Notes: generated by a model from the letters alone, not told the origin. A stretch of 64,000 nt of DNA from CBDCPI01 sp965220245 (GCA_965220245.1 CBDCPI010000015.1:61739-125738); one strand, 5' to 3'; counted from the first letter of the stretch, positions 24,508 to 34,752 are shown. Made by a program: numbers and translations.

Positions 24508-26763
24508 TTAGGCCCGGTCCTTGAGGGCCCGTAACACTTTCTCTGCGGTTATAGGAAGGCCGGTGATACGGACTCCCACGGCGTCCTCGACGGCGTTGGC
24601 AATGGCCGCCGCCACGGGGATATTACTGATCTCCCCGATGCCTTTGCTCTGGTAGGGAGACGGTCCGGAAGGCTCTTCCAGCAACACCGTTTCCAGCTTC
24701 GGGACGTCACTGATGGTGGGAATTTTGTAGTCGCCCAGGCTCACCGTGGAAACATGTCCCTCCTCAACCGTCATCTCCTCCATCAGGGCGTAGCCCAAGC
24801 CTTGAATCACTCCTCCATCTATCTGGCCTTGATGGGTCATGGGATTGAGGACAGTACCCACGTCGTGAGCGGTCACAATCTTCTCCACCCGCACTTGGCC
24901 GGTCTCCGGGTCTACTTCGACCTCGGCAACCTGGGTGCAGAAGGAAGTAACCTCCGACGGCGAAGATGTGTAGGTCATTTCCCCGTAAATCGGACCCCGA
25001 GCGTTGGCTACGGCTTGAGCCGCAATCTCCGTTAATGGCGCCTCGGTGGGACTGGCCCCCGGGATGATGAAACGGCCGGCTTGGAGGCCCACTCGCTCTT
25101 CGGGACAACCGTAGCCTTCGGCAACCACCGCCGTAAGCTTTTGCCGCAAGTTGCGTACCGCTCCCAGCACTGCATTGCCCGAGGTGTGAGTAACCCGGCT
25201 GCCGCCGGAACCGGAACTGAAGGGCACCGAGTCGGTGTCCTGAATCACCAAATCAACATCTTCTACCGGGATGGTCAACTCTTCCGCTACCAACTGGCGG
25301 AAAATGGTGTGGGCCCCGGTGCCGGTATCCCACAAAGGGACCAGCAAAGTGGCTTTTCCGTTCTCGTCCATGGCCACGGTGGCCGCGGCTTGGCCGGTGC
25401 CGGGAGCCAAGTCTGAAATGGCCATGCCGCGGCCCACATTAGGCCGGGGCTTTGGGCTATCCCACTGGGCCCGCACGGCCGCCTGCCGCAGCGTATCTTC
25501 GGCCCGCACTTGCTTCCAGACGTCGCCCACCGGCGACTCATCCCCCGGTCTAAGGGCGTTCTGCAAGCGGAACCGGTATGGGTCCAGCCCCATCTCCCGG
25601 GCGATCATGTCCATGTGAGACTCTACCGCGAACACCACCTGGGGCTTGGCTGGCGCTCGCATGTGGCCGCCGGGAACGTTGTTGGTGTAGACCATAAAGC
25701 TTTCCAGGTGGACATGGGGTATGCGGTAGGCCCCGCCGCTGTGGTCCGCGCCCCTCAAGTAGACCGTCGGCTTGAAGGCGCCGTAGGCCCCGCTATTGAA
25801 TACGATCCGGGCTTGGCGGGCCCAGAGGCGCCCGTCATGTTTCACTCCCGTCTTCAGGGTAACGGTAGCCGGGTGGCGCGGGTTTCCGGCAATCAGTTCC
25901 TGAATATAGTCCATTACCATCTTGACCGGACGCCCCGACCGCAAGGCCAAGTAATAGCACAAGGGAACATCCATGAATGAACCCTTGCCGCCAAAATCTC
26001 CTCCGATGTTGGTCGGGTTTAGCTTGATTCGCTCCTCGGGGAGGTCCCAGACCGCTGCCAATTGCCGCCGCAAGACGAAGGGGTCTTTGTTGTTTACCCA
26101 GACCTGCACCCGGTCTTGATCGTCAATGGTTACCACACAAGCGTGGGGCTCGATGTAGCCTTGGTGGGCCCAAGGCAGGGTAAAGGTGTGTTCGAAGACC
26201 CGGTCCGACTCGTTGAATCCCAACCCCACATCGCCCTTGGTCCAAGTGTTATGCGCCAAGACGTTATTGATGGAGGAAGCCGGTTGGGGAAGGCCCTCGT
26301 AGCCGGTCATATTTTCGTGGAGCACGGGCGCCGAAGATTGCATCGCCGCGAAAGCGTCGAATACCGGCGGCAACTCTTCGTAGTCCACGTCGATCAGCAG
26401 CAGGGCCTCCTCGGCGGCCTCCGGTGTCTCGGCGGCCACTGCCGCTACCTTCTCACCGGCAAAGCGGACCCGGTCGCGGGCCAACACCGGCATATCCCGA
26501 AGCAGCCTGCCGACGCGGCTGTCCGGAAGGTCCCGCCCGGTTATCACAGCGTGGACTCCCGGCACGGCTTTGGCTTTGGCGGTGTCGATGTTGGTAATCT
26601 TGGCGTGAGGGAACGGGCTGCGCAGCACCTTGCCCCAAAGCATTCCGGGTAGGACCACATCGGCGGTGAAAACCGCTTGGCCCGAGACTTTCGCTGGCCC
26701 GTCACCCCGGGTTACTGGCGTTCCGACAGTCGACGTGCCTATAGTCAAACGGAAATCTGCCAT
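24508..26763 (-). CDS. Xanthine-dehydrogenase/CoxL-family molybdopterin subunit 1
   Basis: A 751-residue large subunit of a molybdenum hydroxylase. The N-terminal domain (residues about 20-125) starts PVTRGDGPAKVSGQAVFTAD. The Mo-pterin region contains NIGGDFGGKG, GHMRAPAKPQ and the loop SGSGGSRVTH. The catalytic Glu sits in SKGIGEISNIPVAAAIANA near the C-terminus. The CO-dehydrogenase signature AYRCSFR is absent, so this is a general hydroxylase for an N-heterocycle or aldehyde. Genes for the FAD and iron-sulfur subunits are not adjacent; an MFS carrier follows within 85 bases and may bring the substrate. Confidence 0.88.
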   Translation of the reverse strand: MADFRLTIGTSTVGTPVTRGDGPAKVSGQAVFTADVVLPGMLWGKVLRSPFPHAKITNIDTAKAKAVPGVHAVITGRDLPDSRVGRLLRDMPVLARDRVRFAGEKVAAVAAETPEAAEEALLLIDVDYEELPPVFDAFAAMQSSAPVLHENMTGYEGLPQPASSINNVLAHNTWTKGDVGLGFNESDRVFEHTFTLPWAHQGYIEPHACVVTIDDQDRVQVWVNNKDPFVLRRQLAAVWDLPEERIKLNPTNIGGDFGGKGSFMDVPLCYYLALRSGRPVKMVMDYIQELIAGNPRHPATVTLKTGVKHDGRLWARQARIVFNSGAYGAFKPTVYLRGADHSGGAYRIPHVHLESFMVYTNNVPGGHMRAPAKPQVVFAVESHMDMIAREMGLDPYRFRLQNALRPGDESPVGDVWKQVRAEDTLRQAAVRAQWDSPKPRPNVGRGMAISDLAPGTGQAAATVAMDENGKATLLVPLWDTGTGAHTIFRQLVAEELTIPVEDVDLVIQDTDSVPFSSGSGGSRVTHTSGNAVLGAVRNLRQKLTAVVAEGYGCPEERVGLQAGRFIIPGASPTEAPLTEIAAQAVANARGPIYGEMTYTSSPSEVTSFCTQVAEVEVDPETGQVRVEKIVTAHDVGTVLNPMTHQGQIDGGVIQGLGYALMEEMTVEEGHVSTVSLGDYKIPTISDVPKLETVLLEEPSGPSPYQSKGIGEISNIPVAAAIANAVEDAVGVRITGLPITAEKVLRALKDRA

Positions 26764-26844
26764 CTACATCTCCTGGAACACAGCCGACTTAGAGGAAACG
26801 GGAACCAAGGCCACAGGTCTAAGAGGGTGGTTTCAAAGTTCCCT

Positions 26845-28248
26845 CTAAGACGAGCCTTGGGCCGCTGCGGCCATGGCCGGCTGGTAGCGAGCGGAATACT
26901 TTTGCTCGTTGATGCTGAACGCCGACAGGGATGCCGGGAACAAGAAGGCTCCGGCGATGGCAAAAGGCAAGGTGTAGGACCCGGACAGGTCGTAGAGGAT
27001 TCCTCCCAAAAGGATGCTAAAGAACGACCCGACCTGATGGCACAAGAAAGCGACGCCCGAAATGGCCCCCAAGGCCCTTAACCCGTAGACATCGGCGGTC
27101 AACGTGGTGGTCAACGGAACGCTGGCAATCCACGAAAACCCGGCGAAAGTAGCGAATATCCACAGTCCTGCCGTGCCGGGCATCAACAGCAACAGAACGT
27201 AGGCGGTCCCTCTAACGAAATAGACCACCCCCAAGACATTTTTCCGTCCGAAACGGTCGGCAAGAATCCCGGCGCCAATACCCCCAACCACGTTGAGGCC
27301 CATCATGAAGCCAAAGATGGCGGCGGCGATAGACGGAGAAACCCCGCGGTCAATGGCATAGGGCACGAAGTGGGCCGAAATGATACCCGTGGTGACCCCG
27401 CACACGAAAAAGGCGCCGCTTATTTGCCACATCGGCGGTGAGCGAAGCGATTCTTTCCATTTATCTACTTCAAAGGGCCCCCGCTGGGCCGCTTGGGCCC
27501 GCGCGGTCTCCGGCGCCGCTTGCTCCCCGTCGCGTTGAAGCCCCCGCTGCGCCGGGTCGTTGTGAATAAACAAGAAAGACAGAGGCACCGCCAACACCAG
27601 CACGATCATCCCCAAGGCGATCCAGGTGACCCGCCAGTCAGTGGCTTGGAGCAAGTACATGCCGAAGGGGACCAGCAACAACCCTCCCAGAGACCCGCCG
27701 GCCACGTTCAGTCCCAATACCGTGGCCTGCTTGCGGCGGAACCATTTTGCCAACAGCGCCATGGTGTTGGTGGTCGAGGAACCGCTCAAAGCAGTGGAGA
27801 GCACAATACCGAACATGAACGCCAAGAACAGGAAATGGAAGGTGAGGCTGAGGGCTGCCGTGGCCAACCCGGTTGCCACCAAGCCGATTAGGATTACTTT
27901 GCGGCCACCCAACTTGTCAAAGAAGTGCCCGATGAAGGGTTGGGTGACACCGTTTATCAAGAAACCCATGGCCGCGGCCAATGAGATGGTGGTCCGGTTC
28001 CAGCCAAACTCCTCGCTCATGGGAATAATGAAAATTCCGAAGCTGCTGCGGGCGCCAGTGGTGACGAAGGCAATAAACATCGTGGTGGTGACGATGTACC
28101 AGCCGAAATACAACCCGCGCGAGTCCGCGGAGTTGGGGTTGCCGTAGACCAACAATCGCAACCGCGTGCTGACCGGCGGAACGCTGGCCGCGATGATGAG
28201 AAGAAAGCCGCCGAGGAGGATTAGCAAGCCAGTAGAAGTCATCAGCAA
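26845..28248 (-). CDS. MFS transporter 2 (monocarboxylate/OFA type)
   Basis: A 467-residue carrier with two six-segment halves. The signature loop is FFDKLGGRKVILIG, and segment 1 carries SSFGIFIIPMSEEFGWNRTT, typical of bacterial MCT-like porters. A charged central loop (QAAPETARAQAAQRGPFEVD) precedes the second half with GAGILADRFGRKN. It lies upstream of the molybdenum hydroxylase gene, so it may import that enzyme's substrate (inference). Confidence 0.87.
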   Translation of the reverse strand: MLMTSTGLLILLGGFLLIIAASVPPVSTRLRLLVYGNPNSADSRGLYFGWYIVTTTMFIAFVTTGARSSFGIFIIPMSEEFGWNRTTISLAAAMGFLINGVTQPFIGHFFDKLGGRKVILIGLVATGLATAALSLTFHFLFLAFMFGIVLSTALSGSSTTNTMALLAKWFRRKQATVLGLNVAGGSLGGLLLVPFGMYLLQATDWRVTWIALGMIVLVLAVPLSFLFIHNDPAQRGLQRDGEQAAPETARAQAAQRGPFEVDKWKESLRSPPMWQISGAFFVCGVTTGIISAHFVPYAIDRGVSPSIAAAIFGFMMGLNVVGGIGAGILADRFGRKNVLGVVYFVRGTAYVLLLLMPGTAGLWIFATFAGFSWIASVPLTTTLTADVYGLRALGAISGVAFLCHQVGSFFSILLGGILYDLSGSYTLPFAIAGAFLFPASLSAFSINEQKYSARYQPAMAAAAQGSS

Positions 28249-28294
28249 CCAATCTTAACACTCAACTTGGGATATGCAAGCCCCACACGGAGGA

Positions 28295-28523
28295 GGTAAC
28301 TGTTCAGAGTTGGTGAGGAGAACTGACTGAGAGCCACATGCGCAATGCCAATGCTAATCCCTCCACGACACTTTGCCTCGCAACCGTCATTCCCGCGCCA
28401 GCGGGAATCCAGAAGCGTCTGCAACCAACAACGTTACTTATCCTCGGCATTTTCTGGATTCCGGCTCAAGGCCGGAATGACGAAGCGGGGGTCGGAATGA
28501 AGTATCAAGTCTGAACAGTTACC
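28295..28523. mobile_element. Element D (MITE-like, 229 bp)
   Basis: A perfect 14-bp terminal inverted repeat, GGTAACTGTTCAGA at 28295-28308 and TCTGAACAGTTACC at 28510-28523. The inside holds the CGTCATTCCCGCGCCAGCGG / GGATTCCGGCTCAAGGCCGG palindromes also seen in element B, though the ends differ. No coding capacity. Confidence 0.65.
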
Positions 28524-28569
28524 GGAAGAAGGTCCATGCCCGGTGGAGCATCGCTGCGGCCAAAAGAAA

Positions 28570-28594
28570 AAGGGCCCCAAAAGCTGGGGCCCTT
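28570..28594 (-). terminator. Rho-independent terminator after the amidohydrolase
   Basis: A 10-bp GC-rich stem (AAGGGCCCCA / TGGGGCCCTT) with a five-base loop, followed on the minus strand by TTTTCTTTTGG. It ends the transcript of the gene at 28618-30465. Confidence 0.8.
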
Positions 28595-28617
28595 TGTTTG
28601 CCTGATACTAGACCGGC

Positions 28618-30465
28618 TTACCGGTTGACCATGTTGTAGCTGCGGAGCAGCTTACCCGGGGTAGCGCCGGTGCATACCGTGCCCTCGGTGAAGGTGACTT
28701 CGCCGTTGACCATGGTGTAGCGAATACCCTTGGCCTTCTGGATTATGCGGCGCTCCTCACCGGGGAAGTCGGTGTCGTAGACCGGGCTGTCATATTGGAG
28801 ACCAAGATCGTCTAGGTTGTAGATAATGATGTCGGCAGCCAGGCCTTCCTTCAAGATGCCCCGGTCGGTGAACCCGGCGATGGCAGCGGGCAGGCTGCTC
28901 ATCTTGTAGTGGGCCTCCTCCAAGCTCATCATACCTTGGTCCCTTACCCGGTCAGCGAGCAGGTTGACCGGCCAGCAGCCCAGAGTCTGGTAGCGGGTGT
29001 GGGCGCCACCGTCGGACACGCAGGGGTGGATGTACGGGTGGTTCAGAATCTCGGAAACGGCCTTGCGGTCGGTCCCGGTGGTGGGCTCGAAGGAGAACTC
29101 CGTCCTCAGCCCCTCGTCGATGGCCAAGTCCAGCATGGCGTCCATGGGGTGCTTACCCGTCATCTCGGCCAACTCGGCGATGTTCTTGCCCTCGTACTGG
29201 AAGTTGTGCTCATTCCTTACTTCGACAATGCGCATCTTGGCCCAGTCGGAGGTCGCGTCGGCCCCGCCGCCAGCGCCGGCGTAGGCGCCAACCTCTAAGC
29301 GCATCTTGTCGCGCACCTCAGGATTGCTCAGCTTGGCGATTCGCTCTTCCGGCGTACCGACGAAGGGATCGATCCACGCGGGCATGGAGTCGAAGCCGTT
29401 GTACTCGGCGAGTTCAAACACCGGTGACGCCGACATCGCGGTGGTCTGGGCAAACATCGGCGCGCCCTCGGCGCGGGCCCGCTCCAAGAACTGCAATTGC
29501 TCCTTGTAGCGCAAGGGAGCGTTTTCGTTATAGGTCACTGCGCCCCACTGCAAGGGCCGGCCGGAGGCCAAGCACATCTCAATGAGGAAGTCTTCCCGGC
29601 CGCGGCCCGGGGCGTCGCCTTCCACCGCTTCCATCAGCAGGGCCGACTGGCCGGTTACCGCTGCTACCACGGGACCGGGGTCACCGCCGCCGATCAGGTC
29701 TGGCTCACCGGGAGGCAACGGGCGCTCCGCAGCGCCTCGGGTCCAGCCGATGTGACCCACACCGAACTCATTTAAGACCTTGGCCAACGCCAAGAACTCT
29801 TCATTCGAGGCCACCTGGCTGGGAATGAAGCGGCCATCGTCGGGGCGGTTGGCCAGAGTCTTCATTGCCGACCAACCGAAGGCGCCGGCCTTCATGGCCT
29901 CTCGCTGGATTTCCTGCATCTGCTGGATCTCTTCTTCGGTAGCCCGGACTCGGGTCCTGGACTCTTCAATGCCCATGACGTACATACGCAGGGTATTGAA
30001 AGGCACCAAAGCGCCGACGTTGACGCCAAGGGGGTGACTGTCCAAGCTGTCCAGCCATTGAGGGAAGGTCTCCCAGTCCCAGCGCAGGCCCAGCTCCATA
30101 GTGCGATACGGGATTGCCTCAATGCGGGTCATCAGGCGCATCGCCGTGTCCCGGTCGTCGGGCTTGCACGGAGCGAAGCCGAAGCCGCACTGCCCGATGG
30201 TCACCGAGGTGACACCGTGCCAGCCGGACATAGTGGCGTAGGGTTCCCAGTTGAGTTGCAAGTCGTAGTGGGTATGCAGGTCAATCGCGCCCGGCGCTAC
30301 GATGCAACCAGTAGCATCCAGTTCCTCGGTGGCGGTGCCCTGGATGCTACCGCTAATCATGGCGATTTTGCCGTTCTTAATGGCGACATCACCGCGGTAG
30401 GCGGGCATCCCTCCGGTCCCGTCGACTATCGTACCGTTACGAATGATTTTGTCGAAATCCGACAT
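28618..30465 (-). CDS. D-aminoacylase-type amidohydrolase 2
   Basis: A 615-residue amidohydrolase: IVDGTGGMPAYRGDVAIKNG at the start, IDLHTHYDLQ with His64 and His66, GVTSVTIGQCGFGFAPC with Cys93 (the family's bridging metal ligand), CVSDGGAHTRYQ with the catalytic Asp, and a C-terminal LAADIIIYNLDDLG strand. Longer than D-aminoacylase (about 480) through mid-protein insertions, as in the 560-620-residue subgroup common in marine Chloroflexota and Actinobacteria. Likely hydrolyses an amide or N-acyl bond. A strong terminator follows. Confidence 0.88.
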   Translation of the reverse strand: MSDFDKIIRNGTIVDGTGGMPAYRGDVAIKNGKIAMISGSIQGTATEELDATGCIVAPGAIDLHTHYDLQLNWEPYATMSGWHGVTSVTIGQCGFGFAPCKPDDRDTAMRLMTRIEAIPYRTMELGLRWDWETFPQWLDSLDSHPLGVNVGALVPFNTLRMYVMGIEESRTRVRATEEEIQQMQEIQREAMKAGAFGWSAMKTLANRPDDGRFIPSQVASNEEFLALAKVLNEFGVGHIGWTRGAAERPLPPGEPDLIGGGDPGPVVAAVTGQSALLMEAVEGDAPGRGREDFLIEMCLASGRPLQWGAVTYNENAPLRYKEQLQFLERARAEGAPMFAQTTAMSASPVFELAEYNGFDSMPAWIDPFVGTPEERIAKLSNPEVRDKMRLEVGAYAGAGGGADATSDWAKMRIVEVRNEHNFQYEGKNIAELAEMTGKHPMDAMLDLAIDEGLRTEFSFEPTTGTDRKAVSEILNHPYIHPCVSDGGAHTRYQTLGCWPVNLLADRVRDQGMMSLEEAHYKMSSLPAAIAGFTDRGILKEGLAADIIIYNLDDLGLQYDSPVYDTDFPGEERRIIQKAKGIRYTMVNGEVTFTEGTVCTGATPGKLLRSYNMVNR

Positions 30466-30581
30466 ATCCTCTCCCTCTCTATATGTATAGGCTCTGGGAT
30501 TCCACTGGGGGCTATTGTAGCAGGGGAAATGGAGACGTCAAGCTACGCTCCCCGCGCGTTGTTCTGTCTCTATTGCTCGAG

Positions 30582-31025
30582 TTAGCCCCGATTCTCCAGC
30601 GGCCGGTCATGGGGCGAGCTGTAGCCGCTGAGTCCGGCCTCGGAAAGGAACCCGGAGGTGGTGCCTTCGACGCTCGACTGCACCCGGTCTGGCTCGTGAG
30701 TCGGGAAAATGAACAGGATCCGCGCCGGTTCATCATAGCGGTTGACGAAACCGTGGGTGGTACCGGCGGGCGCTAGGACCGTATGGCCGGGGCCGATGGT
30801 CATCCGTTGCCGGCCCAAGACCACGTCCAAGGTGCCCTCCAGCACCACCATGGCTTCTTCGGTATTGGTGTGAATGTGCCGGGCCAATCTGGTGTTGGGG
30901 GCAATGGTCACCTCTCCGATCTTCAGCGCGTGACTCCCGTGCCCGGCGTCGACAATATCTCGGACTTCCAAGCCCGGACTCGATCCCTCCCTAGTGTTGT
31001 TGTCTTCTTTGTTGATTATGGGCAT
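30582..31025 (-). CDS. Cupin-domain protein
   Basis: A 147-residue single cupin barrel. Motif 1 is RHIHTNTEEAMVVLEGTLDV, and motif 2 is APAGTTHGFVNRYDEP; two His and a Glu of motif 1 and the His of motif 2 can bind a metal. Starting at ATG 31025 gives a GGAGGAG ribosome site. Unknown activity: dioxygenase, isomerase or sensor are possible. Confidence 0.85.
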   Translation of the reverse strand: MPIINKEDNNTREGSSPGLEVRDIVDAGHGSHALKIGEVTIAPNTRLARHIHTNTEEAMVVLEGTLDVVLGRQRMTIGPGHTVLAPAGTTHGFVNRYDEPARILFIFPTHEPDRVQSSVEGTTSGFLSEAGLSGYSSPHDRPLENRG

Positions 31026-31370
31026 GGCTCCTCCTTGCATAGGCTACTCGACTTCGAGGCGTCAAAGGCCCCATTACCTAACGGACCCGCCACCAGTCGG
31101 CGCAGTTCTGGGCGCATTTCAATGCTGCCAACCTAGCCTCGCGATGGATTATAGTGGCATCGGCCAAAAGGGGAAAGTGGGGCTATGCACATGCTCAGGC
31201 AATCGGAGCCCTTGGGTTCCGGCATTCTACGGGTTATACTCGTGCATGACCCGTATTGTAGGGGTTTTTGCCAACCATTTGCTTGGCGCAGTCCGAATTG
31301 CCAATCATGGTATCCCAAACTTCGAATTGAGGCTTAGCGCCAGTACACTCCACGCTTTAGGAGGAGGAGA
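31026..31370. other. Divergent intergenic region cupin / molybdenum hydroxylase
   Basis: About 345 bases between divergent genes. It should contain both promoters. I see no gene or local repeat family in it; GGAGGAGG just before 31371 is the ribosome site of the next gene. Confidence 0.5.
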
Positions 31371-33683
31371 ATGACGACCTATAACCCGAATGCGGTCATC
31401 GCTACCGGAGACTACGACGTGGTGGGCACCCGGCCAATTCGTCATGATGGGCCGGATAAAGTGCTGGGGCGGGCCCGTTATGCTGCTGATATTCAGCCTC
31501 CCGGCATGTTGCACGGCAAGCTGCTCCGCAGTCCCCATCCCCATGCCCGGATCCGGGGCATCGACGCCGCTCGGGCGCTGGCATTGCCCGGAGTCAAGGC
31601 GGTAGCCACCGCCGCTGACCTGCCGGACGTTTCGGCGGCGGTCGTCGACCAAGAGGAAGGCGGCACCGTTAACTATGGGTTCTACAGCCGGAACGTCATG
31701 GCGCGGGAGAAGGCCCTCTACCGGGGCCATGCGGTCGCCGCGGTCGCCGCAACGTCCAGCGCCGTGGCGGAGGAGGCGCTAGCGCTCATCGATGTTGACT
31801 ACGAGGTGCTGCCTCCGGTGCTCGACGCGGACCAAGCCATGGCCCCGGGGGCGCCCGTTCTTCACGAGAGGCTGTTAACGCTGTCCAACCCCAACTTCCG
31901 CCAAGGCGGGTACGGGGAAAGTGACCAAGGCAGCAACATCGCCAACCACTTCGAGTTTCGCGCCGGAGACGTGGAGGAAGGCTTCAAAGAAGCGGTGGCC
32001 GTAGTAGAGCGGGAGTTTCATACCAAGGCGGTCCACCAAGGCTACATCGAGCCCCATTCCGCCACTGCGCTATGGAACGTAGACGAGTCGGTCACCATCT
32101 GGTGCAGCAGCCAAGGCCACTTTGCCCTAAGGGACCACACCGCCGCTATCTTGGGCGTGAACGTTTCCCGGGTAAAGATCATACCCATGGAGATCGGAGG
32201 AGGATTTGGAGGCAAGGGCCAAGGCGGCTGTTATCTTGAGCCAGTGGCCGCCGTGCTGTCCCGGAAGACCGGCCAGGCGGTCAAGCTGACCATGTCTCGG
32301 GCCGAGGTGTTCGAGGGTACCGGCCCCACCTCGGCCTGCCACATCCAGGTAAAGATGGGAGCCGCCGCCGACGGCCGCATCACCGCTGCCGAGGCCCGCT
32401 TGGTCTACGAAGCCGGGGCTTTCCCCGGCTCTCCGGTCCCCTCGGGTTGCCGGACCATGCTGGCGCCCTACGAAGTCCCCAACGCTTTCATCGAGGGGCT
32501 GGACGTGGTGGTGAATACCCAGAAGGCCGCCGCCTACCGGGCCCCGGGTTCGCCCACCGCCGCTTACGCCGCCGAGTCGGTCATCGACGAGCTTTGCGAG
32601 AAACTGGGCATGGACCCTCTGGAGTTTCGCAGCCGCAACGCTGCCAAGGAGGGGACCCGCCAACCCACCGGGCCGGTGTTCCGGCGCATCGGGTTTGTGG
32701 AACTGCTCCAAGCGGCCTTGGACCATCCGCACATAGCTGAACCAATAACCGGCCCCAACCGGGGCCGCGGCATCGCCGCCGGCGCTTGGTTTAACGGCAG
32801 CGGCCCGGCCAGCGCGGTGGCCAGTGTCAATCCCGACGGCTCCGTAAGCCTGGTGGAGGGCTCGCCGGACATCGGGGGCAGCCGCGCCGCCATGGCCATG
32901 CAGTTGGCCGAGGTGCTGGGCATTCCGGTGGAGGAAGTCAAGCCCTCGATAGTGGATACCGACTCCATCGGCTACAGCTCGGGCGCCGGAGGCAGCGGGG
33001 TAACCTTCAAGATGGGCACCGCCTGCTATGAGGCGGCCCAAGACGTCAAGCGGCAGATGATCGAGCGGGCCGCCCGCATCTGGCAGGTCGACGTGGAGAA
33101 CGTCGAATACCAACCCGGTATGCTGAGCCACCAGCAGGACCCGGAACTGAAGATCTCGTTCCGCGACCTAGCCCGGCGGCTGAACTCCACCGGCGGCCCC
33201 ATCGTCGGGCGGGCCACCGTAAATCCGGGAGGTGTGGGAAACGCCTTTGGCTTGCACATTGTCGACGTGGAAGTCGACCCGGAAACGGGGAAGGTGGAAA
33301 TCCTTCGCTACACCGCGCTACAGGACGCGGGCAAGGCCATCCACCCCAGTTACGTCGAAGGCCAGATACAAGGAGGCGCCGTCCAAGGCATCGGCTGGGC
33401 CTTAAATGAAGAGTATTTCTTCAACGACGAAGGCCAGATGATGAACAACACCTTCTTGGATTACCGGATGCCCACCAGCTTGGACCTGCCGATGATCGAT
33501 ACGGTGATCGTGGAAGTGCCCAACCCGGGCCACCCCTACGGCGTGCGCGGCACCGGCGAGGTGCCCATCGTACCGGTCATGGCAGCCATCGCCAATGCCA
33601 TTTACGACGCCATTGGGGTGCGCATGACCAACCTCCCCATGACGCCGGCCAATATCCTGGAAGCCCTGTGGGAGAAGGACTAG
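31371..33683 (+). CDS. Xanthine-dehydrogenase/CoxL-family molybdopterin subunit 2
   Basis: A 770-residue molybdenum hydroxylase large subunit, only distantly similar to the one at 24508. The N-terminal domain begins RHDGPDKVLGRARYAADI. The cofactor region has EIGGGFGGKGQGG, AAYRAPGSPTAAYAAES and SGAGGSGVTFKMG; the catalytic Glu is in GVRGTGEVPIVPVMAAIANA. A ribosome site GGAGGAGG precedes ATG 31371. As with the other copy, no small or medium subunit is adjacent; a DUF3500 gene follows 34 bases later. Confidence 0.88.
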   Translation: MTTYNPNAVIATGDYDVVGTRPIRHDGPDKVLGRARYAADIQPPGMLHGKLLRSPHPHARIRGIDAARALALPGVKAVATAADLPDVSAAVVDQEEGGTVNYGFYSRNVMAREKALYRGHAVAAVAATSSAVAEEALALIDVDYEVLPPVLDADQAMAPGAPVLHERLLTLSNPNFRQGGYGESDQGSNIANHFEFRAGDVEEGFKEAVAVVEREFHTKAVHQGYIEPHSATALWNVDESVTIWCSSQGHFALRDHTAAILGVNVSRVKIIPMEIGGGFGGKGQGGCYLEPVAAVLSRKTGQAVKLTMSRAEVFEGTGPTSACHIQVKMGAAADGRITAAEARLVYEAGAFPGSPVPSGCRTMLAPYEVPNAFIEGLDVVVNTQKAAAYRAPGSPTAAYAAESVIDELCEKLGMDPLEFRSRNAAKEGTRQPTGPVFRRIGFVELLQAALDHPHIAEPITGPNRGRGIAAGAWFNGSGPASAVASVNPDGSVSLVEGSPDIGGSRAAMAMQLAEVLGIPVEEVKPSIVDTDSIGYSSGAGGSGVTFKMGTACYEAAQDVKRQMIERAARIWQVDVENVEYQPGMLSHQQDPELKISFRDLARRLNSTGGPIVGRATVNPGGVGNAFGLHIVDVEVDPETGKVEILRYTALQDAGKAIHPSYVEGQIQGGAVQGIGWALNEEYFFNDEGQMMNNTFLDYRMPTSLDLPMIDTVIVEVPNPGHPYGVRGTGEVPIVPVMAAIANAIYDAIGVRMTNLPMTPANILEALWEKD

Positions 33684-33717
33684 AGGTTTCCGGAACAACG
33701 CTCTGGAGGAACGAAGA

Positions 33718-34704
33718 ATGGCCCAAACAGCGGCAGCGCCTCAAGCAGCAAAGGAGATGGCCGACGCCTGCACCGCGTTCCTGAATAGCCTGTCGGCGGC
33801 GCAGAAAGAAAAAGCTGCCTATGCCTACGAGGACGGGGAACGGGTATTTTGGTACTACCCGCCTCTAAACCGGCACGGCTTGGCGCTTCGCGACATGGAT
33901 GCCCAGCAAAGGGAGTTGGCCCACGGGATGATGGCCAGCGGCTTGACTCACGAGTCCTACGAGCAGGCCAAGCTAATCATTGACCACGAGTTGGTTCTAG
34001 GGCCCTTGGAGAAGGAACAGGGCTTGGTCACCTTCGTCCGGGACCCCGAGTTGTATTATTTCACCGTCTTCGGCGAGCCGGGCGGCGCCGACCCTTGGGG
34101 CTGGCGGGCCGAGGGGCACCACGTCTCGCTGCACTTCAGCATTTGGGGCGACATCGTGATCTCGATGACGCCTTTCTTCTTTGGCGCCAATCCGGCCGAG
34201 GTCCGGAAGGGGCCCAAAACGGGCTTGCGGATATTGGGCGCCCGGGAAGACCTGTCCTTTGACCTGGTCCAGAGCCTCGATGCTGGGCAGCGCCGCGAAG
34301 CCATCATCTACGACAAAGCGCCGTTGGACATTCTCACCTATAACAGTTCCAAGGTGTCGCTACCCAAGGAGGAGGGGCTGCCCGGGTCCAGGATGTCCGG
34401 CACGCAACAGGAAATGCTGATGGCCCTGATCAGCGAGTACGTCAACCAAGTCCGCCCCGACGTTTCTCAGGGCAGGCTTGACACCATAAAAGAACAAGGA
34501 ATCGACGGGTTCCACTTCGCTTGGGCGGGACCTACCGAAAAGCAGCAGGAGCATTACTACCGCATCCACGGCGGGGACTTTGTGGTCGAGTTCGACAACC
34601 GGCAGGACGGGGCCAACCACATCCACTCGGTCTGGCGGGAAATTGAGAACGACTTTGCCCAAGACGTGCTACGCCAGCACCTGCTCCTGTATCACGTGAT
34701 TTAA
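33718..34704 (+). CDS. DUF3500 protein
   Basis: A 328-residue protein. Family features: FLNSLSAAQKEKAAYAYEDG, then WYYPPLNRHGLALRDMDAQQ, GWRAEGHHVSLHF, and FHFAWAGPTEKQQEHYYRIH near the end. No signal peptide is obvious. Function is not established. AACGCTCTGGAGGAACG gives a good ribosome site. It follows the molybdenum hydroxylase subunit closely and is probably in its operon. Confidence 0.88.
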   Translation: MAQTAAAPQAAKEMADACTAFLNSLSAAQKEKAAYAYEDGERVFWYYPPLNRHGLALRDMDAQQRELAHGMMASGLTHESYEQAKLIIDHELVLGPLEKEQGLVTFVRDPELYYFTVFGEPGGADPWGWRAEGHHVSLHFSIWGDIVISMTPFFFGANPAEVRKGPKTGLRILGAREDLSFDLVQSLDAGQRREAIIYDKAPLDILTYNSSKVSLPKEEGLPGSRMSGTQQEMLMALISEYVNQVRPDVSQGRLDTIKEQGIDGFHFAWAGPTEKQQEHYYRIHGGDFVVEFDNRQDGANHIHSVWREIENDFAQDVLRQHLLLYHVI

Positions 34705-34752
34705 AACGCCGGTATCGACATGCCCAGTTGTCGACATCCCAACGGAGGGAAC

